NCBI GenBank assembly: GCA_023422955.1
Contig: JAFAGG010000047.1
Coordinates: 1-31,583 of the forward strand
Source: Pseudomonadota bacterium
GTDB taxonomy: Bacteria > Pseudomonadota > Gammaproteobacteria > Burkholderiales > Burkholderiaceae_D
DNA length: 31,583 nucleotides
Direction: 5' to 3'
Shown: positions 7,307 through 14,758 of the stretch, in pieces
How the letters are laid out: every line of letters starts with the position of its first letter
How positions within the stretch are numbered: position 1 is the stretch's first letter
Notes under the pieces: generated by a model
Databases searched by the model: none
What the model saw: the letters and a program-made list of their open reading frames with translations, nothing else
What the model was told of the DNA's origin: nothing
Translations under genes and position numbers: made by a program

Positions 7307-9604
7307 ATGAATTCTCTTCCTATCCAACAGCCCGCCTCTCCTCCCGTACCTCAAGTGGTCCAAGCGACCACGATCATGCATGAGGATACGGAAACCGAAC
7401 TGTCCGGCTACCTGCATGTGCTTTACAAGAATCGCTGGCTGATTGTTGCGACTGCGCTGGTGGTCACGCTGATTGGCACCGTATTCGCCTATATGCAGAA
7501 GCCGGTTTATGAAGCCAACATGCTGATCCATGTGGAAGAGGACAGGCCGGGCGAGATGAAGAGCGTGCTCGGGGAAATGGCCGGCGTGTTCGATGTCAGC
7601 ACGGCAGCCACTGCTGAAATGGAGTTGGTGCGTTCGCGCCTGGTGGTGGCGGCTGCCATCGACAATCTGCGTCTCTACATCAGTGCGCAACCCAAGTACT
7701 TTCCCGTCATAGGCAAGTGGATTTCCGAGCGCCGCGAGGACTTTTCCGCGCCCGGCATCCTGGGCTACGGCGGTTATGTATGGGGTAATGAAAAAATCGA
7801 AGTGCCTGTCTTCAACGTGCCGGAAAAATTGCTGAACCGGGAATTCATGCTGACCTCGGAAGTCAATGGCGGTTATGTGCTGACTGAAAAGGAAAGCGGC
7901 ATCGAAGTTGCCGGCCGCGTCGGCGTTCCGCTCAAGACCGAAACGCCGGCAGGGACGATAGAGCTGACCGTGGAAAGCATGGCGGCTGAACCGGGCGCCC
8001 AGTTTATGCTGAGCCGCGCTTCCCGCCTGGCGCTGATAGAAGGCGTGCAAAAGGCCTTGAACGTGAGCGAACAGGGGCGCCAGTCCGGCATCATCGACGT
8101 GCGTCTGCGCGGCAGCAATCCGGAATCGGTGCAGGCGATCCTGAATGAAATCACCAATGAATACGTGCGCCAGAATGCCAGCCGCAAGACCGAGGAAGCA
8201 CGCAAATCGCTGGCCTTCATCAACAAGCAGCTGCCGGACCTGAAGCGCGACCTGGAGCAGGCGGAAACGCGCTACAACGATTTCCGCAACCGCAACGGCA
8301 CCATCAACATGGAGCAGCAGGCGCGCATCAGCCTGGAGCAGGAAGCGGCTTCCAAGACGCTGAAGATGCAGCTGGAGCAACGCAAGCTGGAACTGCTGGG
8401 CCGTTATACTGAAAACCATCCTATGGTGATGGCGGTGAATGACCAGTTGCGCGAAGCGAATCGCGAACTGCGTTCCATTGCCGGCCAGATTCGCAGCATG
8501 CCGGCGCTGGAACAGGAAATGGTGCGCCTGTCGCGCGAGGTCAAGGTTCACAACGACTTGTATACCGCCTTGCTGGACACTTCTCAGCAGCTGAAGATGG
8601 TGACGGCCGCCACCATGAGCAATGTGCGCCTGGTCGACTATCCCATGGTGCCGGAGCAGCCGGTATCGCCGAATCGTCCGGCCATCATTGCGATCGCCCT
8701 GTTGCTCGGCCTGTTCCTGGGCGTGGTGATTGCCTTCATGAAGAAGGTCGTGCGCGCCACCATCGAGGACCCGGCGGAAATCGAAAAAATCCTGGGCATG
8801 CCGGTCTACGCCACCATCCCGCACAGCAAGATGCAAAAGGACCTGGTGGAGCAGGTCAGCCGCAAGTCGCCCAGGCTGCCCTTGCTGGCCAAGATCGCCT
8901 CGACCGACGTAGCGGTGGAAAGCATACGTAATTTCCGTACCGCCTTGCAGTTCTCGCTGGCGAGCGCACCCAACAACATCGTGCTGATTACCGGACCGAC
9001 CGAGGGCATAGGAAAATCCTTTGTCTCGGCCAACCTGGCGACCGTCATGGCCGCTTCCGGCAAAAAGATATTGCTGATCGATGGCGATCTGCGCAATGGC
9101 CACCTGCATCGCTATTTCGATACGGGCCGCCAGGATGGCATGACCGATGCGATTGCCGGCACACGCGGCATTGAACACGTGATTCACCGCGGCGTGGCAG
9201 AAAACGTGGACTTCATCGCCACCGGCGCCTTGCCTTCCAATCCGTCCGAGCTGCTGATGCAGCCCAGCTTCGGTGCGCTGTTGCAGCAGCTGTCCTCGCA
9301 GTACGACGTGATCCTGATCGATGCGGCGCCGATACTGGCGGTGACCGACACGCTCATTATCGGAGCGCATGCGGGATCTACCTATCTTTTGACGCGCGCC
9401 GGTGTCACGACCCCCGGAGAAATTGCAGAATCAGTCAAGCGCATGGGACAGGCTGGCCTGTCGGTGAAAGGCGTGCTGTTCAACGATCTGACCATGCGTC
9501 CCGGCCGTTACGGTTATGGCTATACCTATGGCAAGTATCGCCAGGTGCAATACACGCTGGCTGCGCCCCAGCCGCTGATCGAAGGGCCGCAAAACCCGCG
9601 TTAA
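7307..9604 (+). CDS. wzc: Polysaccharide co-polymerase and tyrosine autokinase (Wzc, BY-kinase)
   Basis: An inner-membrane chain-length regulator fused to a bacterial tyrosine kinase, 765 aa. A first membrane helix lies at about residues 44-63 and is followed by a Wzz-type periplasmic domain with a long coiled region (about 300-420). The Pro-rich VPEQPVSPNRP motif then leads into the second helix (about 460-480). The cytoplasmic kinase has Walker A GPTEGIGKS near 563, Walker A' ILLIDGDLRNG near 593 and Walker B VILIDAAP near 670. It ends in a cluster of six tyrosines between RYGYGY and VQYTL (about 733-748), the autophosphorylation site acted on by Wzb. The ATG at 7307 is preferred; a GTG two codons upstream (7301) is possible and neither has a strong ribosome site. 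The genes before and after share its strand. Confidence 0.93.
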   Translation: MNSLPIQQPASPPVPQVVQATTIMHEDTETELSGYLHVLYKNRWLIVATALVVTLIGTVFAYMQKPVYEANMLIHVEEDRPGEMKSVLGEMAGVFDVSTAATAEMELVRSRLVVAAAIDNLRLYISAQPKYFPVIGKWISERREDFSAPGILGYGGYVWGNEKIEVPVFNVPEKLLNREFMLTSEVNGGYVLTEKESGIEVAGRVGVPLKTETPAGTIELTVESMAAEPGAQFMLSRASRLALIEGVQKALNVSEQGRQSGIIDVRLRGSNPESVQAILNEITNEYVRQNASRKTEEARKSLAFINKQLPDLKRDLEQAETRYNDFRNRNGTINMEQQARISLEQEAASKTLKMQLEQRKLELLGRYTENHPMVMAVNDQLREANRELRSIAGQIRSMPALEQEMVRLSREVKVHNDLYTALLDTSQQLKMVTAATMSNVRLVDYPMVPEQPVSPNRPAIIAIALLLGLFLGVVIAFMKKVVRATIEDPAEIEKILGMPVYATIPHSKMQKDLVEQVSRKSPRLPLLAKIASTDVAVESIRNFRTALQFSLASAPNNIVLITGPTEGIGKSFVSANLATVMAASGKKILLIDGDLRNGHLHRYFDTGRQDGMTDAIAGTRGIEHVIHRGVAENVDFIATGALPSNPSELLMQPSFGALLQQLSSQYDVILIDAAPILAVTDTLIIGAHAGSTYLLTRAGVTTPGEIAESVKRMGQAGLSVKGVLFNDLTMRPGRYGYGYTYGKYRQVQYTLAAPQPLIEGPQNPR

Positions 9605-9683
9605 GTAGAAGACAGGCCATTCGCTGCGCGACAAGGGGATGCAGGAAAGCGCAGCCGGTATGGAATGGAACATGGGATGAATC

Positions 9684-9704
9684 TGCCGGCAGGGGTAGCC
9701 GGCA
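9684..9704 (+). repeat. TGCCGGC/GCCGGCA hairpin between wzc and the oxidoreductase gene
   Basis: Perfect 7-bp arms TGCCGGC (9684-9690) and GCCGGCA (9698-9704) with a 7-nt loop lie in the 127-bp gap. No T tract follows. Related hairpins occur at 7192-7208, 17034-17062 and 26381-26398. It could set the relative amount of downstream mRNA. Confidence 0.6.
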
Positions 9705-9731
9705 CAGCAGTACGACAAAGGGAGAGAGGGC

Positions 9732-11498
9732 ATGTTTATCGACACACGACGCGTAGAAGATGACACTCACGTGGAAACGACGGTGTGCATCATCGGTGGC
9801 GGTGTGGCCGGCATCACGCTGGCGCGTGAAATGAACAAGAAGGGAATCAATACCTGCCTGCTGGAGAGCGGCGGATTCGATCCCGATGACGATACGCGCG
9901 ACTTGTATCGTGGCGAAGATGTGGGTTTGCCGTACAGTTTCGCCGACGGCTGCCGCGGCCGCTTCTTCGGCGGCAGCAGCAATTGCTGGGGCGGCTGGTG
10001 CCGACCGCTAGATGCCTGGGATTTCGAAAAACGCGACTGGGTGGAGCACAGCGGATGGCCGTTCGGCCTGGAAGAGCTGGCTCCCTATTACGAGCGCACG
10101 CATGCCTTGCTGAAGCTCGGGCCGATCAATTTCGAACCCGGTTTCTGGGAAAAGGCCATCAATCGTCCCGACGTCAAGCGCATTCCCTTCACCACGGGCG
10201 ACGTGCGCGACACCATTTCCCAGTTCAGTCCGCCTGCCCGTTTCGGCAAGCTGTACCGTGAAGAATTGAAGCGCTCCAGCCATGTGCGCGTGTTCCTGTA
10301 TGCAAACGCCGTTCACATCGACACCGATCAGGATGCGAAGACTGTCACGCAGATCCAGGTCGCGACGCTGTCGGGCCGCCGCATCACTATCGGCGCAAAG
10401 ATTTTTGTGCTGGCCACCGGCGGCATTGAAAATGCGCGCCTGCTGCTGTCATCGAACCGCGTTCAGCCGGCAGGCCTGGGCAATGGCAATGACCTGGTCG
10501 GCCGCTATTTCATGGACCATCCACGGCTGCAGTCCGGGACGGTACGCTGGACCCGGGACTGGTCGCGCAACAAGCTGTACGACATCAAGTATCACTACAT
10601 GAATTCATCGGTGGCCGCGCATGGAACGCACATTGCGTCGCAACTGGCGCTGATGCCGCATGTGCTGAAACGGGAAAAGCTGCTGAACGCGCGCGTCTGG
10701 TTTTCCTCCATCTTCCCGGGCGAAGGTAGCGAAGGTGCGCTCGCCCTGTATCGCTGCAAGCAGGCGCTGCTGCAGAAGGAGCAGGCGGGCTGGAAGCTGT
10801 CGGATGATGTCAAAAGAATGGTTGCCAATCCGGTGGATACCTTTGCCTATGGCGTTACCCGCTTCTTCCATCCGCGCATGCTAATACGAGGCGTGCGCTT
10901 TCAGATCATCTCGGAACCGGAACCGATTCCAAGCAGCCGTGTCACGCTGTCGACGGTGCACAAGGACAAGCTCGGCATACCGCGGGTACGCGTGGACTGG
11001 CAGTTGAGCGACCTGGTGCGCCGCACTTTCGACAAGACCCTGGCTATCGTGGGGCAGGAGCTGAGCCGCGGCGGCGTGGCCGAAGTCACGCTGGATCCGC
11101 CTATCGAAGGCGGCCAATGGCCGGCCTCGATGGAGAAGGAAGGGACCTGGCATCACATGGGCACCACGCGCATGGACGATTCGCCCAGAAAGGGCGTCGT
11201 CGACCGCAATGGCAAGGTGCATGGCATCAACAACCTGTATGTCGCCGGCAGTTCCGTATTTCCGACCGCGGGCGCCAATTTCCCCACCATCACGATTGCA
11301 GCGCTGACGCTGCGCCTGTCCGAGCACGTGATGAGCGTATTGAAACAGGATAGCGGGAGCACGCCATCGGCGGGACTGCGTGAAGGCTATGATGGCTACG
11401 AAGGCTACAGCAGCACTCCTCAGGGATCGGCGATCGCCGCCTCGGTCAATGCGGCGACACTGCCCATTTATTCCAGGGATAAAAGCTTTTTGCGGTGA
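9732..11498 (+). CDS. GMC family FAD-dependent oxidoreductase
   Basis: A 588-aa flavoprotein of the glucose-methanol-choline family. The FAD-binding Rossmann motif GGGVAGITLA begins near residue 18 and is followed by LLESGG, where the acidic residue binds the ribose. A GGSSNCWGGW segment near 80 matches the second FAD contact region. In the C-terminal domain HHMGTTRM (near 474) and GANFPT supply the catalytic His and Asn pair, with LYVAGSSVFPT between them. Members oxidise alcohols, including sugar hydroxyls. Its place directly behind wzc suggests a sugar or polymer precursor as substrate, but that is inference. There is no signal peptide, so it is cytoplasmic. A 40-residue C-terminal tail contains EGYDGYEGY, encoded by three 9-bp tandem repeats (11382-11408). 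The start ATG follows a GGGAGAGAGGG site. The gene ends at a terminator. Confidence 0.88.
   Translation: MFIDTRRVEDDTHVETTVCIIGGGVAGITLAREMNKKGINTCLLESGGFDPDDDTRDLYRGEDVGLPYSFADGCRGRFFGGSSNCWGGWCRPLDAWDFEKRDWVEHSGWPFGLEELAPYYERTHALLKLGPINFEPGFWEKAINRPDVKRIPFTTGDVRDTISQFSPPARFGKLYREELKRSSHVRVFLYANAVHIDTDQDAKTVTQIQVATLSGRRITIGAKIFVLATGGIENARLLLSSNRVQPAGLGNGNDLVGRYFMDHPRLQSGTVRWTRDWSRNKLYDIKYHYMNSSVAAHGTHIASQLALMPHVLKREKLLNARVWFSSIFPGEGSEGALALYRCKQALLQKEQAGWKLSDDVKRMVANPVDTFAYGVTRFFHPRMLIRGVRFQIISEPEPIPSSRVTLSTVHKDKLGIPRVRVDWQLSDLVRRTFDKTLAIVGQELSRGGVAEVTLDPPIEGGQWPASMEKEGTWHHMGTTRMDDSPRKGVVDRNGKVHGINNLYVAGSSVFPTAGANFPTITIAALTLRLSEHVMSVLKQDSGSTPSAGLREGYDGYEGYSSTPQGSAIAASVNAATLPIYSRDKSFLR
11382..11408 (+). 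repeat. Three 9-bp tandem repeats encoding EGY-DGY-EGY
   Basis: Three consecutive units of the form GA(A/T)GGCTA(T/C) lie in frame in the 3' end of the oxidoreductase gene. They give a short acidic, tyrosine-bearing stretch outside the conserved catalytic domain. Confidence 0.85.
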
Positions 11499-11532
11499 GG
11501 CATTTCTGCCAGTGCGAGGGCGGCGATGTTTT

Positions 11533-11559
11533 AAGGGGCTGAAATGCCCCTTCTTTTTT
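11533..11559 (+). terminator. Rho-independent terminator of the wza-wzb-wzc-GMC operon
   Basis: AAGGGGC (11533-11539) pairs with GCCCCTT (11546-11552) across a 6-nt loop, followed by CTTTTTT. It lies 35 bp after the oxidoreductase stop. A run of seven G (11560-11566) follows directly. Confidence 0.85.
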
Positions 11560-11619
11560 GGGGGGGCGGCGAGACCTTAACTCTTGACGATGCTGACGGG
11601 CCAGGAAATGCTTCATTGC

Positions 11620-12333
11620 TCAGCGTATCGTGGCGACCTGCTCGTCGCCCATCGAGCCTAAACGCTTGTCGGATATGGTGCTGGCAGAAGCGTGCGGCTG
11701 GTCAGCCTTCCTGAGCGAAAAAGCTTCGCTGGTACGGGTGAAGGCGGTATGGGAAAAGTAGCAAAGCCAGCTCAGTATTCCCACCAGCTTGGCGCCATCT
11801 TCCACCAGGAAGATATCGATGTTTTCCGGCTGCAGCCAATCCAATCCCACTGAGAGCGCAAAGCAGGACAGGCCTGCTGCCAGCAAGGGATACTGCGTAG
11901 TCAGTATCAGTTTGCTGAAACGAAGCAGCAGGGAAAGCATCAATCCCGCATACATGACATAAACGAGATTTTCCGGAATGCCGATAAAAGGGAAAAACTG
12001 TTCATGCAGCAGAAAGGCATCGTCCAGTCCCAACAGCAGCAGCAAGCATCCCGCCATGAAAAAATAGCGCCTGGTCTCGACATAAGGAGGAGCCGGGGGA
12101 AGAAGCTGGCTGCTGTAGAGGCAAATCATCGCGGTGGCAGCCCATATGAAAATCCCGACTTGAGAAAGAAAGCCGACATACAGCGGTGCGTCGAAGATCG
12201 CATTGGGGTCGCGCGTCAGCTGTTCGGTAGGAATACCTTTCCAGGCCTTCAGCAGCAATACTATGCTGATGAGGAGGGAGGAGCCGAGCAATATCCACAA
12301 GGAAAATTGTCCGCTTGTTCTGAATTTTTGCAT
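11620..12333 (-). CDS. Uncharacterised six-helix membrane protein
   Basis: I do not recognise a named family. The 237-residue product has about six membrane segments: residues 11-31, 52-73, 90-108, 122-142, 147-164 and 183-199, with a basic, Ser/Thr-rich cytoplasmic-looking tail from 200 on. Charged residues sit at the edges of helices in a suggestive pattern: DDAFLLHE (104-111) at the end of helix 3, Asp165 after helix 5, and EDGAK (178-182) at the start of helix 6. Such acidic/His sets can bind a metal or a polar head group, so an enzymatic or lipid-handling role is possible but not shown. It is convergent with the oxidoreductase gene and lies downstream of the ATP-grasp gene on the same strand, 181 bp apart. 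The ribosome site before its ATG is weak. Confidence 0.72.
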   Translation of the reverse strand: MQKFRTSGQFSLWILLGSSLLISIVLLLKAWKGIPTEQLTRDPNAIFDAPLYVGFLSQVGIFIWAATAMICLYSSQLLPPAPPYVETRRYFFMAGCLLLLLGLDDAFLLHEQFFPFIGIPENLVYVMYAGLMLSLLLRFSKLILTTQYPLLAAGLSCFALSVGLDWLQPENIDIFLVEDGAKLVGILSWLCYFSHTAFTRTSEAFSLRKADQPHASASTISDKRLGSMGDEQVATIR

Positions 12334-12476
12334 GGATGACTCGCTTTATTCGACATTGACTGACGCAATTCGGCGATGAACTCAAACTCGCCAGGCAGCA
12401 GCGAGGCGGGTCGTTTTATCCGCTGCCTGCCGGACTTATTTTTTGTCGATAAGCGCCACAACAGAAATTCATCAGG

Positions 12477-12509
12477 AGCTAGCGATGAAACAAGTATTAA
12501 GCGCTAGCT
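12477..12509. repeat. Inverted repeat AGCTAGCG-N17-CGCTAGCT after the ATP-grasp gene
   Basis: Perfect 8-bp arms at 12477-12484 and 12502-12509 enclose 17 nt, just past the stop of the ATP-grasp gene and upstream of the membrane-protein gene on the minus strand. Each arm also contains the palindrome GCTAGC, 25 bp apart centre to centre. There is no T tract, so it could be an operator or an mRNA-end hairpin. Confidence 0.5.
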
Positions 12510-12514
12510 GCAAT

Positions 12515-13648
12515 TCAGCGCACCCCGTAACTGCTCTTCACCGCATCCCTGCCTTGAGTGAAATGCTTGCCCAGGTAACGGGCGGAATTGGAGGGCAGTT
12601 CGCGTACCAATCGGCTCAGCGCATAAGGGTCGAGCATGGCAGCACGCGTCAGCCGGCCGCGCTGGTCGGAATGAAACAACTGTCCCCACGCGGATGGCCG
12701 CAACAGGGGATGCCTCAGCGGCGCCGTGCCTGAGATCAGGCGGCGTGGAAAGCTGGAGTGATTTTCTTCCCGCAGGCTTTCCTCCACGAAGTTCAGTCCG
12801 CACCAGATGGATGCGGTGAGCGAGGCCCAGAAGCGGGGATTGGATTCAATCAGGAAGACTCGCCCGGTACTTCTTTCTATGCGCGCATCGATATGCATCA
12901 AGCCGTGAAAGGAATTGGCCCGGCATAGTTTGCCTGCCAAGGCTTCCAGCCGGTCGTTTTGCACGAACTCCATGGTCGGGCCCGCTACCCGCTGAATCGC
13001 AAAAGCTGTCATGCATCCATGAAGCGCGAGCAGGCTCAAGTCCACGTCCTCGCCATCAATATAGCGTTGGGCGATCAGCGACTTGAACTGGTAGCTTTCA
13101 TTATTCCTGACGGCACTGAGATAGTGTTCCTTGCTGGTGATGATCTGCACGCCCAGTGAACCGGATTCGTTGGTGGGCTTGAGCACGAAAGGCAGGCCCA
13201 GCTTGCTGACGAGCTCATCGAAATTCAGATTGACTTTCGAGCCCACATAGCAAGCCTCGGGTACGTCAATATTGTGGGCCTGGCACAGTTCATGGAAATG
13301 CCATTTGTCATCCAGCTGGTTCAGCGTGGCCAGGTCGGGTATGGGAATCACCCTGGCCCGCACATTAGGCTTGATGCGGTTGACCAGTCGTATGCCGTGG
13401 CAGTCGGCGGGAATGACGACGACATCGGGCAGCTCTGCATGCAGCTGGTTGATGGTGGTGATTGCGCTGTGATCGGAAGTGGCGCTGAAATTCACGTAGA
13501 TGTGCCGGGAACACAGGGAAGACTGAGGCAGCTTGCAGGTTTCTTCGTTGCCGATCACGATCGCGGTGGACCGGGAAAAACAATATATCCCTTGAAGTAC
13601 CGCTGTCACGATGCGTTCGCTCGCTCCGATTACAACAAAAGTTTTCAT
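12515..13648 (-). CDS. ATP-grasp domain carboxylate-amine ligase-like protein
   Basis: A 377-aa protein with an ATP-grasp fold like that of carbamoyl-phosphate synthase large subunit and amino-acid ligases. An N-terminal pre-ATP-grasp domain begins TFVVIGASERIV and includes VVVIPADCHG. The nucleotide-binding lid carries FVLKPTNESGSLGVQII, then QRYIDGEDVDLSLLALHG. The metal-binding end has MHIDARIE and FLIESNPRFWASL, with the Glu and Asn expected to hold magnesium. Such enzymes activate a carboxylate as acyl-phosphate and join it to an amine or thiol. The partner here is unknown; I infer decoration of a sugar or lipid in the polysaccharide pathway. The ATG at 13648 is chosen for its AAGGG site; the frame is open 12 codons further. 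A lac-operator-like palindrome lies about 67 bp upstream. Confidence 0.82.
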   Translation of the reverse strand: MKTFVVIGASERIVTAVLQGIYCFSRSTAIVIGNEETCKLPQSSLCSRHIYVNFSATSDHSAITTINQLHAELPDVVVIPADCHGIRLVNRIKPNVRARVIPIPDLATLNQLDDKWHFHELCQAHNIDVPEACYVGSKVNLNFDELVSKLGLPFVLKPTNESGSLGVQIITSKEHYLSAVRNNESYQFKSLIAQRYIDGEDVDLSLLALHGCMTAFAIQRVAGPTMEFVQNDRLEALAGKLCRANSFHGLMHIDARIERSTGRVFLIESNPRFWASLTASIWCGLNFVEESLREENHSSFPRRLISGTAPLRHPLLRPSAWGQLFHSDQRGRLTRAAMLDPYALSRLVRELPSNSARYLGKHFTQGRDAVKSSYGVR

Positions 13649-13710
13649 TGTTTTCCCTTTCCGGTTTCCCATCGTACATATCAAGCAGAGTAGGAAAGAG
13701 CGGATTACCC

Positions 13711-13730
13711 GTATTGAGCGCTCACAATCT
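13711..13730 (-). promoter_or_regulatory. LacI-type operator-like palindrome
   Basis: On the minus strand this reads ATTGTGAGCGCTCA followed by ATAC. The core TGAGCGCTCA (13715-13724) is a perfect palindrome with the central CG typical of LacI/GalR operators. By my count the match to the symmetric lac operator is 15 of 18 bases. It lies 67 bp before the ATP-grasp start, a suitable place for a promoter operator. No LacI-family gene is in the window. Confidence 0.4.
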
Positions 13731-13967
13731 TGATAAATTGAAAATGAAATTCGACGCTAGTCTTGATCTGGATTCAGGAAGTGCAGGGAACTAAACGCAA
13801 ATCCCTGATCAGCCTTCTGCAAGAAGGGAATTAGCCGTACAGCGAATCAACGCGATAGATGCGCGCCGGATGAGGAAGTACGAAGAGGACGTGCTTTTCT
13901 GCTGCATGGATGGCAGCCATGCAGGCTGACATTTGAGCGGTGAAGGGAATGTGCCGGAACGTTGCCA

Positions 13968-13996
13968 GGCAAGCAGGCGCGCCGGCTTGGCTTGCC
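13968..13996 (-). terminator. Hairpin directly after the WecG-type gene
   Basis: On the minus strand GGCAAGC follows the stop codon immediately and pairs with GCTTGCC across a GC-rich 15-nt interior that can fold further. No T tract follows, so it may protect the 3' end or give weak termination. Confidence 0.4.
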
Positions 13997-14758
13997 TTAT
14001 TTGTCCAGCATCCTGTCCCGCAGCAGCTGGCGCGAAAAGCCGAAGATGAACAGGGTATTGGTCACCATGTAGCGTTTCATCAGGCGGTGCGGCTCGGTGC
14101 CCAGGCGATACAGCCATTCCAGGCCGTGCCGTTGCCACCACAAGGGCGCGCGTTTCTTGGTGCCCGCATGGTAATCGAAGGCGGCGCCGACGCCGACCAT
14201 GACCGCCTGTACGCGGCCGCGGTGAGAGGCCATCCACTGCTCCTGCTTAGGGCAACCCAGTCCCACGAATACCACCTGCGCGCCGGAGCGGTTGATCATC
14301 TCCACTTCCGCTTCATCCTCTTCCACGCTCAGCGCGTGAAAGGGTGGTGCATAGCTGCCGGCAATGCGCAGGGCGGGAAAGTCCTGGCGCATGCGTGCGC
14401 GCAGTTGCTCCAGTGTGGTATCGGTGCTGCCGTACAGGAATACCGACTGGCCCAGAACTTCGGCCTGTTCCAGGTATTTCCACATCAGGTCCGGCCCGTT
14501 GATGCGCTGCTGGTCGGGAAAGCCGAACTTGCGCAATGCCCACGCGATCGGCGCACCGTCCGGCGTGGCCAGGTCGGCGCTGTTGATTACGTTGCGGAAA
14601 TCCGGGTTGCGCGTGGTGGAGGTCACGGAATGTACATTGCAGATACAGATGTAGCGCGACTCGTGCTGGTCGGCCCAGTGCGTCATGGTGGCCAGCACTT
14701 CCTTCCAGGTCAGTGCGTCGATGAACGCGCCCAGTATCGAATATCCTTTACGCGACAT
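13997..14758 (-). CDS. WecG/TagA/CpsF family glycosyltransferase (GT26)
   Basis: A 253-aa cytoplasmic or membrane-associated glycosyltransferase. The family adds the second sugar to a lipid-linked first sugar (ManNAcA, ManNAc or glucose, depending on the member). Seen here are the N-terminal YSILGAFIDALTW segment, ATPDGAPIAWALRKFG near residue 66, NGPDLMW, VFLYGSTDTTLEQL, and the hallmark FVGLGCPKQEQWM near 170. The C-terminal part is basic with hydrophobic patches, as expected for membrane attachment. The ATG at 14758 is preceded by GGAGG at ideal spacing, and its first 11 bases overlap the end of the GT4 gene upstream, so the two are co-transcribed and probably act in sequence. The initiating phosphoglycosyltransferase it should follow is not in this window. 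Confidence 0.92.
   Translation of the reverse strand: MSRKGYSILGAFIDALTWKEVLATMTHWADQHESRYICICNVHSVTSTTRNPDFRNVINSADLATPDGAPIAWALRKFGFPDQQRINGPDLMWKYLEQAEVLGQSVFLYGSTDTTLEQLRARMRQDFPALRIAGSYAPPFHALSVEEDEAEVEMINRSGAQVVFVGLGCPKQEQWMASHRGRVQAVMVGVGAAFDYHAGTKKRAPLWWQRHGLEWLYRLGTEPHRLMKRYMVTNTLFIFGFSRQLLRDRMLDK

Larger units (their letters stand above)
13649..13996. other. 348-bp intergenic region upstream of the ATP-grasp gene
   Basis: This stretch lies between the end of the WecG-type gene and the ATP-grasp start on the minus strand. It is AT-rich near 13730-13760 and holds the operator-like palindrome at 13711-13730. It also has an 8-bp hairpin (CTGCATGG/CCATGCAG, 13902-13924) and a 7-bp hairpin directly after the WecG-type stop (13968-13996). 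I see no convincing gene in it. Confidence 0.5.

Noticed and set aside
7250..9370. 706-codon open frame on the minus strand opposite wzc
   Set aside because: It is the antisense shadow of a clear BY-kinase gene, rich in His, Gln and Arg with no domain.
11554..11566. T6-G7 homopolymer junction as a phase-variation tract
   Set aside because: It lies after the terminator between converging genes, where slippage would not affect any gene.
12485..12733. Plus-strand frame with a fair AGGAG site starting at 12485
   Set aside because: It overlaps the 3' end of the ATP-grasp gene in antisense and shows no protein-like composition.
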